From Chondrosia reniformis (Eukaryota; Porifera; Demospongiae; Chondrillida; Chondrillidae), in contig OX359200.1 of assembly GCA_947172415.1 (NCBI GenBank), positions 5,024,501-5,088,500 on the forward strand: a stretch of 64,000 nucleotides of DNA. The letters are read 5' to 3'. Shown piece by piece: positions 23,861 through 37,900 of the stretch. The position numbers were made by a program, and so were the translations under genes. Numbering within the stretch: position 1 is the first letter of the stretch; every line of letters starts with the position of its first letter. The notes below the pieces were generated by a model. That model was not told where the DNA came from. It made no database searches and saw only the letters and a list, made by a program, of their open reading frames with translations.

Positions 23861-24204
23861 ATTTCCATAAGAAAGAATAAGGAGTGCACGTGCTTGCTGC
23901 GATTATTATATGAGAATAAAGCCTTAATTATTATTGACCATCAGCAACATAATTTCTAATTGATGTTTTGACCCGGAGGTCTTCATCAGCAATATATGAG
24001 GATTTATTCTCACTTCCATGCTACATCTACCTGCACTCATTTGCACTCTATTGGTCATGACATCTAGCAATAATATCTCTTCCATATAAGCACATTCTAC
24101 TGCTATTCAATTGCATATAATGTATAAGGTATCAAATCAAAACAAAAATGCATTTAATGGCATGTCTTCTCTCTTATACAGCATATAAGGAGACACTTTA
24201 ACAA
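23861..24204. other. Intergenic, shared with 61517-61700
   Basis: No gene seen. 24028-24200 matches 61517-61700 (CACTGGTCATG type and GCATATAAGGAGACACTTT), which helps define the duplicated segment. Confidence 0.6.
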
Positions 24205-25192
24205 TCATACAGTTTCCAGAAAGGATCGCAAGGAGTTTTTTGGTTCAGAGTGACACAATCTCCTTTCCTGATCACTGACAGCCAACTTCAGTGCATTCAA
24301 CTGCCTCTTCCTCCCAGTTGACAGGGCAGGAGACCTTCTCACCTGCTTCTTTGGAGTATCCATTTTGTGCTTGGATTTTGGTTTGTTCTGTAAATCAAAT
24401 GAACGCGTCTTTTTACAAAAGTGGCAGAGTGCAACCTGGATAGCAGAACGACGTTATAACACGCAATATTAGAGCAATTAACATAAAAATGTTAGATGAT
24501 AGAGTTTTCTTCTAATGGCACTAAATCTATCTCTTTGAGATGGTTAGAACATCCAATTCAAAACTGAATGTTTTTAGATCTGGATCTACCTAACATTTTT
24601 AACTTTAGTCTTTAGAGTGTCTTGAGACACAGTTTGTTTCTTAGTATATAATTGGCCAATCAATGAAATCTAATGCACCTCAACCCATACAGATGGGTCC
24701 TAAAGGAAGCAACGCATGGTCCAGTATAGAAAGGAAGATAAGCTTCACTGTACAAGGCCCAGGAATGTGATGTTTTAATTTATTAACTTTACACTGTGCT
24801 ATAAACATACATTACACTAGTAACAATATATTTATATTTGAGGCTAGAAATTGGCTAAATAATCGAAACTACATTAGTATCAAGTGCACTTACAATGTGT
24901 TTACTAGTATGGGATTTCTGTCCTTTGTGTTTTCTCTTAACTCTAATTGATGAGGATTTCCAAGTACGTAATGAGCCACAAAAATGGCAGAATTGAAGAG
25001 CAACATGTTCTGGTGGAGCTACACAGAGAAAGGAGAGACACACACTATACACTGTATACATGAGTGAAAACTGGGATATGAAACTATGCTATTTGATTTA
25101 TTCAATATGAACATCTACAGAGGCATTTTTGTGAATCAAACTTGTAACGCTTACCAACTTTTATTTCTTTGAATTGCCTCAGCAAATTTAGC
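24205..25192 (-). CDS. C18orf21-like zinc-ribbon protein, 3' exons
   Basis: Minus-strand exons 25192-25155, 25018-24894 and 24435-24205, with matching phases (1 and 0). The product segment reads LLRQFKEIKV, then a zinc ribbon built from FCHFCGSLRTW and, about 30 residues later, LCHFCKKTRSF. A basic stretch KRKHKGQKSHTSKH lies between them. The tail has TPKKQVRRSPALS and ends NSLRSFLETV. The order of two CxxC knuckles, a basic linker, a TP-rich tail and a leucine/phenylalanine end recalls vertebrate C18orf21 and Rpr2-like RNase P/MRP subunits; that is from memory. The N-terminal exon was not found. A second copy at 61961-62258 has lost the last exon. Confidence 0.55.
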
Positions 25193-25981
25193 CTAAGATA
25201 AATAGAATATATATACATGTACATACAACTGAATAAACAAACAAATTACATACAATTGATACTTCTGAAGAAGCTACGTACATAGCTACCTAAACTATAA
25301 AGCCAGACAAGATGGTGATAATACTCTGTTAAAGTACATCAGACATGTGCCATGTGGTACAGAATTTTGGATACAATGACATTTCAGATATTTGTTCTCA
25401 TTGATCAGTTATATCTACTTATCATAATACAAATACAGTGGAAACTGGTTAACACGAATATAATTTACACAAATTATCACTTTACATGAAGTACACTAGC
25501 TAGAAAAACACAGTCCCTATAATACAAAAAGTATAAGGAATAAATAATATGTTTTCTTATTAATATATTTATTTATTTATGTTTGTATTAATTAGGACAC
25601 CCAGGTAGACCAACAACTTCAGCTGATGGATCCTCCTGTTGAAATATCATTAATATCTATCTTCTAAAACTTGCAACTGAATCTGAAGGGATGGCCCAAA
25701 ACACAATCTGATATAAACCGTTAAAATATTTTTTATCAGATTTTTAAATGTTCAGATTCTATTCTCTGCGCATCATTTGCTCTGGGTCCAAAATGTCTTT
25801 AAAGATTTAGTCATCTTGTATGTTTCTTTTAAGAGTATAAGACAGCTCAGAAATTTGTAGTTTAATCTTACTGAATAAATAGTAAGTACATAAAATGATA
25901 AAATATGTTAAATAAGAAGTGTGTTTGATAAATTAGATTTAAAAAAGGTTTACTTCTAGTCTATACTGTCCCTATCCTACT
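25193..25981. other. Intergenic; duplicated small exon-like piece
   Basis: On the minus strand near 25640-25594, after an acceptor-like TTTCAACAG, there is a short frame EDPSAEVVGLPGCPN with a stop and AATAAA-rich sequence behind it. The same piece is at about 62699-62653, differing at one residue. It may be a terminal exon of an unknown transcript. The rest is AT-rich and, up to about 25700, also repeated at 62260-62750. Confidence 0.4.
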
Positions 25982-28910
25982 TTATTCTTCTATTTCTTCT
26001 ACTTCTTCGACTACTTCTTTATTTTTTTTATCTTCATCTAAAAGATACAAATACTCGGCAAGACTTCCGGTGGCTGTTGCCCCAATATCTGGGTCTTGGT
26101 AAAACACGATCCCATCTCTTCCCCCCCTCAGACAAGAAACGGCAAATTGACCTAAAGTTGGAGAAAGTACAAATTTGCACATGTGTATACATATATACGT
26201 ATTACTCAATGTGCAAATTTGCACTTGTAATTAATCAATTAGTAGACAGCATACAAATTTGCACAAGTGCTTGATGAAGCCATATATTTTCATAATTGAA
26301 TAATTGACTCAAGCCATAAAAGATGATTATACTGCAACATAATTACATAATTCTTACCATTTGTGGCATCCCCTGTCATGTTGATAACAGTGTTGCCGAC
26401 AAAAGAAAAGGTGTCCAATATCTTGAACAGCAACTCTTCTTGAGTTGCGTGGTCCAAGACATTGGACACCTCTCCCCTAATGTGCTGTGGACTTATCTTT
26501 CCATTTTGGGCCCAATGGCCAACAGTGATCAGTCTCAGAGCTTGCGACATCGTCAAGCCTGCTGACAGATTGCTGGCTGTACAATAATGTAAGCAAAAGT
26601 ACAACTTTTCATATAGCAAAATATCAAGACAACATGCAGGATCAATAGATGCAACTTCTGTCAATTTGATTAATAGCCAAATTTAGGTAGCTAGATCCAA
26701 CATTGGACAACATTGACTTAAAATGTAAGTCATTTTTAACAATAATGGCCTAAATATATATATATTAAACACTAATTAAAGTTATGAGAGGCTTATTATT
26801 TTCATTTTCACATTCTTTAATGCTTATGATGTAAGAATATATATTTCTGTCTAGCTGTGTCGAAAAAATGATGTTCCAAAGCGCTAGTAACTTTCCCTTT
26901 GGGAAGAGTTTCCTTCGACAAAAATTTCAAACGAAAACGGATATATGAATGAATACCACTATAGTGTCCTTTGAATACTTAACATTTGTGTTTCATAGCC
27001 TATTGCCCTTTATATTAAAGGAGATATAACAAAAAAGCAGTAAGATAATTTCTGGAAACGTCATCGCCATTTTACATTAAAAATAAAAATGGCTACCGTA
27101 ACAGTATAAGGTACAGTGCTGGAATTGAAATAGTTTAAAGTGTTTTTCATAGTGATTAAGTTAGTTTTGAGTATTGTCATCTCTTGTATAGGATGGTCAT
27201 TGTTAATTGCCTTCATCAGAATCGAACCAATCATTATTCTCAAAGACATGACGTGTGATACGCCAAATCACCCTTTCTTAGGATTGGACACAGCCAGTAA
27301 GTTACAAATAGATGTATAAAGGCTTTTTAAAAGGTTTTATAGATTGTAAAGTTTGGATGCTGTAAAAGCAAATATACATAATACTAAAAGCAGTGTTTAC
27401 ATACGCATACTAAGACAAAGATCTATTATTCTTTTTTTTAAATACCTGAAGCTTGTGCACCGTTAGCAAAGCTCTAAACTAAACGATTTGTTTTACATAA
27501 CTTTTGTAGCCAAAATAATGGCTGTTAATGACAACGGGTTAATATATGCAAAAGTGAAAAACGAAATTTATTGTTTATCTTTGTGTACCCATTTACTCAT
27601 TATGAGCATGCATTAAAGTCTAACCCTAACCCTAAAGAATTTGCATGCTCCTTATTACTAAGTTAGGTATTCAAAGGTACTATGTACCTACGTATATAGC
27701 TTTGTATATAGTAGGTGCTATAATATATTAGGCCATACAAATTTGATTCGCAGTTTATCGTCCAGCAGTTTCGAATCTATGTTTTATGTTCCTTTTGATA
27801 AAAATGTCTACATGTTAATGACTCTTACTTAAGTTTCCTGTGGCCTTAGTATTGTAAGCATAGGCGTGTTCCACTGAATCAAAGCAGCTGAGGCTGGATT
27901 CTATCCTACTCTTGTCCTCCATGTCTGATAATATTATAAAGTTGAAGACCTCAATATTCGTCCAGATTCGATTAATCTCCCTGGCAGTGTAGGCCAGGGA
28001 GGTAATCTGCTCTGTCTCCATCTCCTGCATTAGGGAATTTCAAAGTTTATAAATGTACATTGGTAATAGATTATTTTAACTCTAATTATTCTCTATACCT
28101 CCTTGTACTATACTCTTTACACCTACGTAATACGTACGTATACTGCTATATAGACCTTATGGAAATTTATATTTAAATATCAAGAAATGATAGAGAGAGT
28201 ATTTGTTGTAGGTATGATGAGTTAGTGAGTGTCAACAACGAGGGTTGAAATGTTCTACTAAAGAATTCCTTGTTGTTGATGCTCAATAACTTTTTAGCTC
28301 TTAAATGTGGAGGTATGGAAATCTGAATCTATACAGTATTTATTCTACAGGGGAGTAAGTAGTCACTCTAATAACCTTGGCAATGACTGCAAACATAAGA
28401 TTTGCACCACAGAAGTCAGGTAGGTGCCGCTTGATGTGCTCCCCTGTCTGAGATGTACTCTCAGCTTTTAAAAACGAAACTGTACAGCCATCTTGCGAAA
28501 AGGTTGTTTTTGTAGCAGTGTCCATGGATGCTGACTCTGTAGACAACATGGCACTGCGGCAGTAATCTTTAAATACGGAAGGCAGTCCACCTGTTAAAAA
28601 AGAATTTCAGTTGTATTTTAATAGATTTTGTAAATTTGTATGCATTATTAAGAGTGACATAGGATGATCTCTTCTCTACATGATTACAAAGTTATGAGGT
28701 GGTACCTTTAAAGGAGAGGTTTGTGAATGTCTTCAATCTTTCCAGAACTGCATGGTGTGGAAACCTGTCTCTTGCTGTTTCCCAATTATTGCTATCAGTA
28801 GTTCTTACGAAGGCACCCTTAACAGCCTCCAAAGCTCTAAAGCTCATTGCCCTCTGCCTCAGCTCTCCAAAAGATATTTTCTTTTGAAGCAGCATTTGTA
28901 GCATGTCCAT
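25982..28910 (-). CDS. Unrecognised five-exon gene, about 334 residues
   Basis: Minus-strand exons 28910-28706, 28590-28376, 28024-27829, 26576-26358 and 26151-25982. Every border is GT/AG and phases (1,0,1,1) run through to a TAA, so this is a real, intact gene model. The first ATG is at 28910, but an AG directly precedes it, so more 5' exons may exist. Segments: ELRQRAMSFRALEAVKGAF, NWETARDRFPHHAVLERL, EHIKRHLPDFCGANLMF, LAYTAREINRIWTNIEVF, INMTGDATNGQFAVSCLRGG and an acidic tail of E/V/K residues. I see no signal peptide or membrane segment. The glycine-rich GDATNGQFAVSCLRGGRDG resembles a methyltransferase-style turn, but that is weak. Function unknown. Confidence 0.7.
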
Positions 28911-28941
28911 CTTTGTACGGAAAGAGGTATAATATCATAAA

Positions 28942-29097
28942 TTGGTAAGTTACAAGCAAGGGTGTTGTATGATTCGTGCATATATAGCTAATGCTTCACT
29001 GTGTAACATCCCTTTCTTGTTTCTATGCTTTTTGTGCCATCCCTACATCTTTACTATTTTTGTAGAAAATTTTTTATTGTTCTCTAGTATGTAATAA
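28942..29097. mobile_element. Half foldback element at the array edge
   Basis: TAACATCCCTTTCTTG and GTGCCATCCCTACATCTTTACTATTTTTG form the inverted version of 40342-40470. The repeat array starts directly to its right, so this element marks the array's left boundary. Confidence 0.6.
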
Positions 29098-30370
29098 TAA
29101 AGATATGTAGACCATTAAATTGTATACAGAAATGTAACACTTTATTGTCATGAACATTGTTTGTATTGACTGAGTTGTTTTCTTGTATCTTTCACTATCT
29201 CCTCAACTAATTCAACAAATGAATATTATGGATTAACAGGATGTGAGTATCTGCTTAATGTAGAAGTGTACATGTGCATCCATTTTGTTCCTGTGTGTGT
29301 TCAAGTGAAGTGTATAATGATAATGACATGTAGACCATTAAATTGTATACAGAAATGTAACACTTTATTGTCATGAACATTGTTTGTATTGACTGAGTTG
29401 TTTTCTTGTATCTTTCACTATCTCCTCAACTAATTCAACAAATGAATATTATGGATTAACAGGATGTGAGTATCTGCTTAATGTAGAAGTGTACATGTGC
29501 ATCCATTTTGTTCCTGTGTGTGTTCAAGTGAAGTGTATAATGATAATGACATGTAGACCATTAAATTGTATACAGAAATGTAACACTTTATTGTCATGAA
29601 CATTGTTTGTATTGACTGAGTTGTTTTCTTGTATCTTTCACTATCTCCTCAACTAATTCAACAAATGAATATTATGGATTAACAGCCAGTGAGTATCTGC
29701 TTAATGTAGAAGTGTACATGTGCATCCATTTTGTTCCTGTGTGTGTTCAAGTGAAGTGTATAATGATAATGACATGTAGACCATTAAATTGTATACAGAA
29801 GTGTAACACTTTATTGTCATGAACATTGTTTGTATTGACTGAGTTGTTTTCTTGTATCTTTCACTATCTCCTCAACTAATTCAACAAATGAATATTATGG
29901 ATTAACAGCCAGTGAGTATCTGCTTAATGTAGTAGTGTGCATCCATTTTGTTCCTGTGTATGTTCCAAGTGAAGTGTAGAATGATAATGACATGTAGACC
30001 ATTAAATTGTATACAGAAATGTAACACTTTATTGTCATGAACATTGTTTGTATTGACTGAGTTGTTTTCTTGTATCTTTCACTATCTCCTCAACTAATTC
30101 AACAAATGAATATTATGGATTAACAGCAAGTGAGTATCTGCTTAATGTAGTAGTGTGCATCCATTTTGTTCCTGTGTGTGTTCCAAGTGAAGTATAGAAT
30201 GATAATGACATGTAGACCATTAAATTGTATACAGAAGTGTAACACTATAGTGTCATGAACATTTTTTGTATTGACTGAGTTGTTTTCTTGTATCTTTGAC
30301 TATCTCCTCAACTAATTCAACAAATGAATATTATGGATTAACAGTGGGTGAGTATCTGCTTAATGTAGTA

Positions 30371-31152
30371 CAGTAAAACCTCTAATAGCGGACTCTCCGA
30401 AAAGCGGACAACCTCTGTACAGCGGACAAATCATACGCCCCCGATTGACTTTCCCATAGAGCTAGTACATTTCGAACCTCCGAGTAGCGGCACCTCCGAA
30501 CTCCGGATAACGGACACTGACCAAGCCTCAGACTGATCTCTGACAATACATACTGACCTCCGAAAGCGGACAGTTAAACTAAAGACGAGACGAAACTAAT
30601 ACAATAAGACGATAATAGTACAGTGAACAAAATTAACGTAAGTCATAAGTATCTAGCTACATAAAATAGCTACAAATGTCTAGCGGATCGTACGTAGTCT
30701 CAAGTGAATTTCAGTTCCGCCCGCTAGCTCATTTCGCTCCTATTTTTTCAACTATTCAAAGGTCGATGAAAGTGGCCTTAAACCTAAACGAATGATTTAT
30801 CCATTTGGTAGTTGTTCATTTTAACTGTCCTAAAACCACTCGTACCAAACCATCTAATAGGAAATCTTGCTTCTGAGGATCGTACCCAGCATAACCTTTA
30901 AGTTAGTTAACCGTTATGTTAGTAAAATGTTAGTGTTTGTAGCTTTCTATAACTTGTTGATGTGCATTTATTGCATCTCTTGGATCTTGATCATGAGCCA
31001 TAATATAGTGTCACTATAACTGGTAGCTAGTTACTATTACACAATTAGTTGATTAGAGGGTGATTATGGGCCGACCTCCGAGAAGAGGACAACCTCTGAA
31101 TAAAAGACAAGATGGTGGGTCCGAGCGTGTCCGTTATTCGGAGGTTTCACTG
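30371..31152. mobile_element. Pogo-like MITE in the array
   Basis: A 782-bp element with ends CAGTAAAACCTCTAATAGCGGA and TCCGTTATTCGGAGGTTTCACTG, flanked by TA. Removing it restores an uninterrupted array unit (TAATGTAGTA then GTCTGCATCC). It is non-coding. Short internal copies of CCTCCGA and GCGGACA are derived from the ends. Confidence 0.85.
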
Positions 31153-34059
31153 TAGTCTGCATCCATTTTGTTCCTGTGTGTGTTCCAAGTGAAGTATAGA
31201 ATGATAATGACTTTAGACCATTAAATTGTATACAGAAATGTAACACTTTATTGTCATGAACATTGTTTGTATTGACTGAGTTGTTTTCTTGTATATTTCA
31301 CTATCTCCTCAACTAATTCAACAAATGAATATTATGGATTAACAGCAAGTGAGTATCTGTTTAATGTAGTAATGTGCATCCATTTTGTTCCTGTGTGTGT
31401 TCCAAGTGAAGTATAGAATGATAATGACATGTAGACCATTAAATTGTATACAGAAATGTAACACTTTATTGTCATGAACATTTTTTGTATTGACTGAGTT
31501 GTTTTCTTGTATCTTTCACTATCTCCTCAACTAATTCAACAAATGAATATTATGGATTAACAGATTGTGAGTATCTGCTTAATGTAGTAATGTGCATCCA
31601 TTTTGTTCCTGTGTGTGTTCCAAGTGAAGTATAGAATGATAATGACATGTAGACCATTAAATTGTATACAGATATGTAACACTTTATTGTCATAAACATT
31701 GTTTGTATTGACTTAGTTGTTTTCTTGTATCTTTCACTATCTCCTCAACTAATTCAACAAATGAATATTATGGATTAACAGTATGTGAGTATCTGCTTAA
31801 TGTAGTAGTGTGCATCCATTTTGTTCCTGTGTGTGTTCCAAGTGAAGTATAGAATGATAATGACATGTAGACCATTAAATTGTATACAGAAATGTAACAC
31901 TTTATTGTCATGAACATTTTTTGTATTGACTGAGTTGTTTTCTTGTATCTTTCACTATCTCCTCAACTAATTCAACAAATGAATATTATGGATTAACAGA
32001 GAGTGAGTATCTGCTTAATGTAGTAGTGTGCATCCATTTTGTTCCTGTGTGTGTTCCAAGCGAAGTGTAGAATGATAATGACATGTAGACCATTAAATTG
32101 TATACAGATATGTAACACTTTATTGTCATGAGCATTGTTTGTATTGACTGAGTTGTTTTCTTGTATCTTTCACTATCTCCTCAACTAATTCAACAAATGA
32201 ATATTATGGATGAACAGCTAGTGAGTATCTGCTTAATGTAGTAGTGTGCATCCATTTTGTTCCTGTGTGTGTTCCAAGTGAAGTATAGAATGATAATGAC
32301 ATGTAGACCCTTAAATTGTATACAGAAATGTAACACTTTATTGTCATGAACATTGTTTGTATTGACTGAGTTGTTTTCTTGTATCTTTCACTATCTCCTC
32401 AACTAATTCAACAAATGAATATTATGGATTAACAGCAAGTGAGTATCTGCTTAATGTAGTAGTGTGCATCCATTTTGTTCCTGTGTGTGTTCCAAGTGAA
32501 GTGTAGAATGATAATGACATGTAGACCATTAAATTATATTCAGATATATGTAACACTTTTTTGTCATGAACATTGTTTGTATTGATTGAGTTGTTTTCTT
32601 GTATCTTTCACTATCTCCTCAACTAATTCAACAAATGAATATTATGGATTAACAGCAAGTGAGTATCTGTTTAATGTAGTAGTGTGCATCCATTTTGTTC
32701 CTGTGTGTGTTCCAAGTGAAGTATAGAATGATAATGGCATATAGACCATTAAATTGTATACAGATATGTAACACTTTATTGTCATGAACATTGTTTGTAT
32801 TGACTGAGTTGTTTTCTTGTATCTTTCACTATCTCCTCAACTAATTCAACAAATGAATATTATGGATTAACAGATTGTGAGTATCTGTTTAATGTAGTAG
32901 TGTGCATCCATTTTGTTCCTGTGTGTTTTCCAAGTGAAGTATAGAATGATAATGGCATATAGACCATTAAATTGTATACAGATATGTAACACTTTATTGT
33001 CATGAACATTGTTTGTATTGACTGAGTTGTTTTCTTGTATCTTTCACTAAATCCTCAACTAATTCAACAAATGAATATTATGGATTAACAGCAAGTGAGT
33101 ATCTGCTTAATGTAGTAGTGTACATCCATTTTGTTCTTGTGTGTGTTCCAAGTGAAGTGTATAATGATAATGACATGTAGACCATTCAATTGTATACAGA
33201 AATGTAATACTTTATTGTCATGAACATTGTTTGTATTGACTGAGTTGTTTTCTTGTATCTTTCACTATCTCCTCAACTTATTCAACAATTGAATATTATG
33301 GATTAACAGTATGTGAGTATCTGCTTAATGTAGTAGTGTGCATCCATTTTGTTCCGGTGTGTGTTCCAAGTGAAGTATAGAATGATAATGACATGTAGAC
33401 CATTAAATTGTATACAGAAATGTAACACTTTATTGTCATGAACATTGTTTGTATTGACTGAGTTGTTTTCTTGTATCTTTGACTATCTCCTCAACTAATT
33501 CAACAAATGAATATTATGGATTAACAGCCAGTGAGTATCTGCTTAATGTAGTAGTGTGCATCCATTTTGTTCCTGTGTGTGTTCCAAGTGAAGTGTAGAA
33601 TGATAATGACATGTGGACCATTTAATTGCATACAGAAATGTAACACTTTATTGTCATGAACATTGTTTGTATTGACTGAGTTGTTTTCTTGTATCTTTCA
33701 CTATCTCCTCAACTAATTCAACAAATTAATATTATGGATTAACAGAAAGTGAGTATCGCTTAATGTAGTAGTGTGCATCCATTTTGTTCCTGTGTGTGTT
33801 CCAAATGAAGTATAGAATCATAATGACATGTAGACCATTAAATTGCATACAGAAATGTTACACTTTATTGTCATGAACATTTTTTGTATTGACTGAGTTG
33901 TTTTCTTGTATCTTTGACTATCTCCTCAACTAATTCAACAAATGAATATTATGGATTAACAGATTGTGAGTATCTGCTTAATGTAGTAGTGTGCATCCAT
34001 TTCTTTCCTGTGTTTGTTCTAAGTGAAGTATAGGATGATAATGACATGTAGACCATTAA

Positions 34060-34903
34060 CCCTTTATCGTAGATGAGCCACTATAGTGGCTCGCGTGTGA
34101 CCGCAGCTGGTGTGGAAAAGATGTAGCTATTGCACAACCGTCATGGTGGACAAGCCACTATTGTGGCTCGTCTCATAGAACATATTTACAAACGAATGTG
34201 AACTTTCTGAGTATAATTCTTAAATTTTCCGTTAACTACGCTTAATATTGAACACAATAATAAGTCTGCACTGATAAAATCGGGCATTTTACGATGGTGT
34301 TTACTCCCCGAACATGATTATCAAAACATCTTGTATAACCCTACAAAATATCGTCATGTCTATTGTTTATAAAGTCTGTCATTAGTACCTTTAAGATGGT
34401 CCAAAGATTTAGAGCCGAAAATATACCAATGGGTGAGCCCGACTAGGACAATTCTGACACTAGCTCCGATGAAGACGACTACTCAGAATAGATTGCCTCA
34501 GAAGACCCGCACCAGCAAGCAGAGGAGTCGGACGAAGATTCTGACAACTCGTACGATACAAATAACGAACCCACGAGCATTTCCACCAGTGACAACGCAA
34601 CCAAATCTACATGTAATTCACTTGTAGATATTACTACGTACGTATATTATCGTAAAACTGCCGCATAACACTTTATAGTCTCCTTGTACGTAAAGTTTTA
34701 TATGTGTTATAACTTTGTTGTAATATACCGCATGGCTGTATTACTGCAAATTTATATACTACTCACTATGTGTTACCTAGGAATTTATTTTAAATAAAAT
34801 CAGCTAAAGTAATCGAATCGTCCACGACCACCAGTCGAGCCACTTTAGTGGCTTTTCCACGATAAGGCATTATTGCGCAAGGACATTTTTCCACAATAAA
34901 GGG
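34060..34903. mobile_element. piggyBac-like element remnant in the array
   Basis: An 844-bp insertion flanked by TTAA (34056-34059 and 34904-34907), with ends CCCTTTATCGTAGATGAGCC and CACAATAAAGGG. A GAGCCACT(A/T)TAGTGGC palindrome recurs inside. 34397-34625 reads as an acidic transposase N-terminus (MVQRFRAENIP, DNSDTSSDEDDYSE) broken by two stops, so it is a deletion derivative of a piggyBac element. Such elements integrate at TTAA; the array unit is restored by removing it. Confidence 0.85.
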
Positions 34904-37900
34904 TTAAATTGTATACAGAAATGTAACACTTTCTTATCATGAACATTGTTTGTATTGACTGAGTTGTTTTCTTGTATCTTTCACTATCTCCTCAACTAAT
35001 TCAACAAATGAATATTATGGATTAACAGCTAGTGAGTATCTGCTTAATGTAGTAGTGTGCATCCATTTTGTTCCTGTGTGTGTTTCAAGTGAAGTGTATA
35101 ATTATAATGACATGTAGACCATTAAATTGTATACAGAAATGTAACACTTTATTGTCATGAACATTGTTTGTATTGACTGAGTTGTTTTCTTGTATCTTTC
35201 ACTATATCCTCAACTAATTCAACAAATGAATATTATGGATTAACAGAGAGTGAGTATCTCCTTAATGTAGTAGTGTGCATCCATTTTGTTCCTGTGTGTG
35301 TTCCAAGTGAAGTGTATAATGATAATGACATGTAGACCATTAAATTGTATACAGAAATGTAACACTTTATTGTCATGAACATTTTTTGTATTGACTGAGT
35401 TGTTTTCTTGTATCTTTCACTATCTCCCCAACTAATTCAACAAATGAATATTATGGATTAACAGACTGTGAGTATCTGTTTAATGTAGTAGTGTACATCC
35501 ATTTTGTTCCTGTGTGTGTTCCAAGTTAAGTGTAGAATGATAATGACATTTAGACCATTAAATTGTATACAGAAATGTAACACTTTATTGTCATGAACAT
35601 TGTTTGTATTGACTGAGTTGTTTTCTTGTATCTTTCACTATCTCCTCAACTAATTCAACAAATGAATATTATGGATTAACAGCAAGTGAGTATCTGCTCA
35701 ATGTAGTAGTGTGCATCCAATTTGTTACTATGTATGTTCCAAGTGAAGTGTAGAATGATAATGACATGTAGACCATTAAATTGTATACAGAAATGTAACA
35801 CTTTATTGCCATGAACATTGTTTGTATTGACTGAGTTGTTTTCTTGTATCTTTCACTATCTCCTCAACAAATTCAACAAATGAATATTATGGATTAACAG
35901 AGAGTGAGTATCTGCTTAATGTAGTAGTGTGCATCCATTTTGTTCTTGTGTGTGTTCCAAGTGAAGTGTATAATGATAATGGCATGTAGACCATTAAATT
36001 GTATACAGAAATGTAACACTTTATTGTCATGGACATTTTTTGTATTGACTGAGTTGTTTTCTTGTATCTTTCACTATCTCCTCAACTAATTCAACAAATG
36101 AATGTTATGGATTAACAGAGAGTGAGTATCTCCTTAAAGTATTAGTGTGCATCCATTTTGTTCCTGTGTGTGTTCCAAGTGAAGTATAGAATGATAATGA
36201 CATGTAGACCTTTAAATTGTATACAGAAATGTAACACTTTATTGTAATGAACTTTTTTGTATTGACTGAGTTGTTTTCTTGTATCTTTCACTATCTCCTC
36301 AACTAATTCAACAAATGAATATTATGGATTAACAGCAAGTGAGTATCTGCTTAATGTAGTAGTGTGCATCCATTTTGTTCCTGTGTGTGTTCCAAGTGAA
36401 GTGTAGAATGATAATGACATGGAGACCTTTAAATTGTATACAGAAATGTAACACTTTATTTTCATGAACATTGTTTGTATTGACTGAGTTGTTTTCTTGT
36501 ATCTTTCACTATCTCCTCAACTAATTCAACAAATGAATATTATGGATTAACAGAAAGTGAGTATCTGCTTAATGTAGTAGTGTGCATCCATTTTGTTCCT
36601 GTGTGTGTTCCAAGTGAAGTATAGAATGATAATGACATGTAGACCATTAAATTGTATACAGAAATGTAACACTTTATTGTCATGAACATTGTTTGTATTG
36701 ACTGAGTTGTTTTCTTGTATCTTTCACTATCTCCTCAACTAATTCAACAAATGAATATTATGGATTAACAGAAAGTGAGTATCTGCTTAATGTAGTAGTG
36801 TGCATCCATTTTGTTCCTGTGTGTGTTCCAAGTGAAGTGGAAGATGATAATGACATGTAGACCATTAAATTGTATACAGAAATGTAACACTTTATTGTCA
36901 TGAACATTGTTTGTATTGACTGAGTTGTTTTCTTGTATCTTTCACTATCTCCTCAACTAATTCAACAAATGAATATTATGGATTAACAGCAAGTGAGTAT
37001 CTGCTTAATGTAGTAGTGTGCATCCATTTTGTTCCTGTGTGTGTTCCAAGTGAAGTGTAGAATGATAATGACATGGAGACCTTTAAATTGTATACAGAAA
37101 TGTAACACTTTATTGTCATGAACATTGTTTGTATTGACTGAGTTGTTTTCTTGTATCTTTCACTATCTCCTCAACTAATTCAACAAATAAATATTATGGA
37201 TTAACAGTTGGTGAGTATCTGCTTAATGTAGTAGTGTGCATCCATTTTGTTCCTGTGTGTGTTCCAAGTGAAGTGGAAGATGATAATGACATGTAGACCT
37301 TTAAATTGTATACAGAAATGTAACACTTTATTGTCATGAACATTGTTTGTATTGACTGAGTTGTTTTCTTGTATCTTTCACTATCTCCTCAACTAATTCA
37401 ACAAACGAATATTATGGATTAACAGATTGTGAGTATCTGTTTAATGTAGTAGTGTGCATCCATTTTGTTCCTGTGTGTGTTCCAAGTGAAGTGTAGAATG
37501 ATAATGACATGAAGACCATTAAATTGTATACACAAATGTAACACTTTATTGTCATGAACATTGTTTGTATTGACTGAGTTGTTTTCTTGTATCTTTCACT
37601 ATCTCCTCAACTAATTCAACAAATGAATATTATGGATTAACAGGCTGTGAGTATCTGCTTAATGTAGTAGTGTGCATCCATTTTGTTCCTGTGTGTGTTC
37701 CAAGTGAAGTGGAAGATGATAATGACATGTAGACCATTAAATTGTATACAGAAATGTAACACTTTATTGTCATGAACATTGTTTGTATTGACTGAGTTGT
37801 TTGCTTGTATCTTTCACTATCTCCTCAACTAATTCAACAAATGAATATTATGGATTAACAGCAAGTAAGTATCTGCTTAATGTATTAGTGTGCATCCATT

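Noticed and set aside
26150..26275. Three copies of AAATTTGCAC as an operator array
   Set aside because: Short, AT-rich and partly overlapping an intron; no regular spacing or context to support a binding site.
27619..27634. Telomere-like CTAACCCTAACCC
   Set aside because: Only two copies within unique intronic sequence; chance or a trivial relic.
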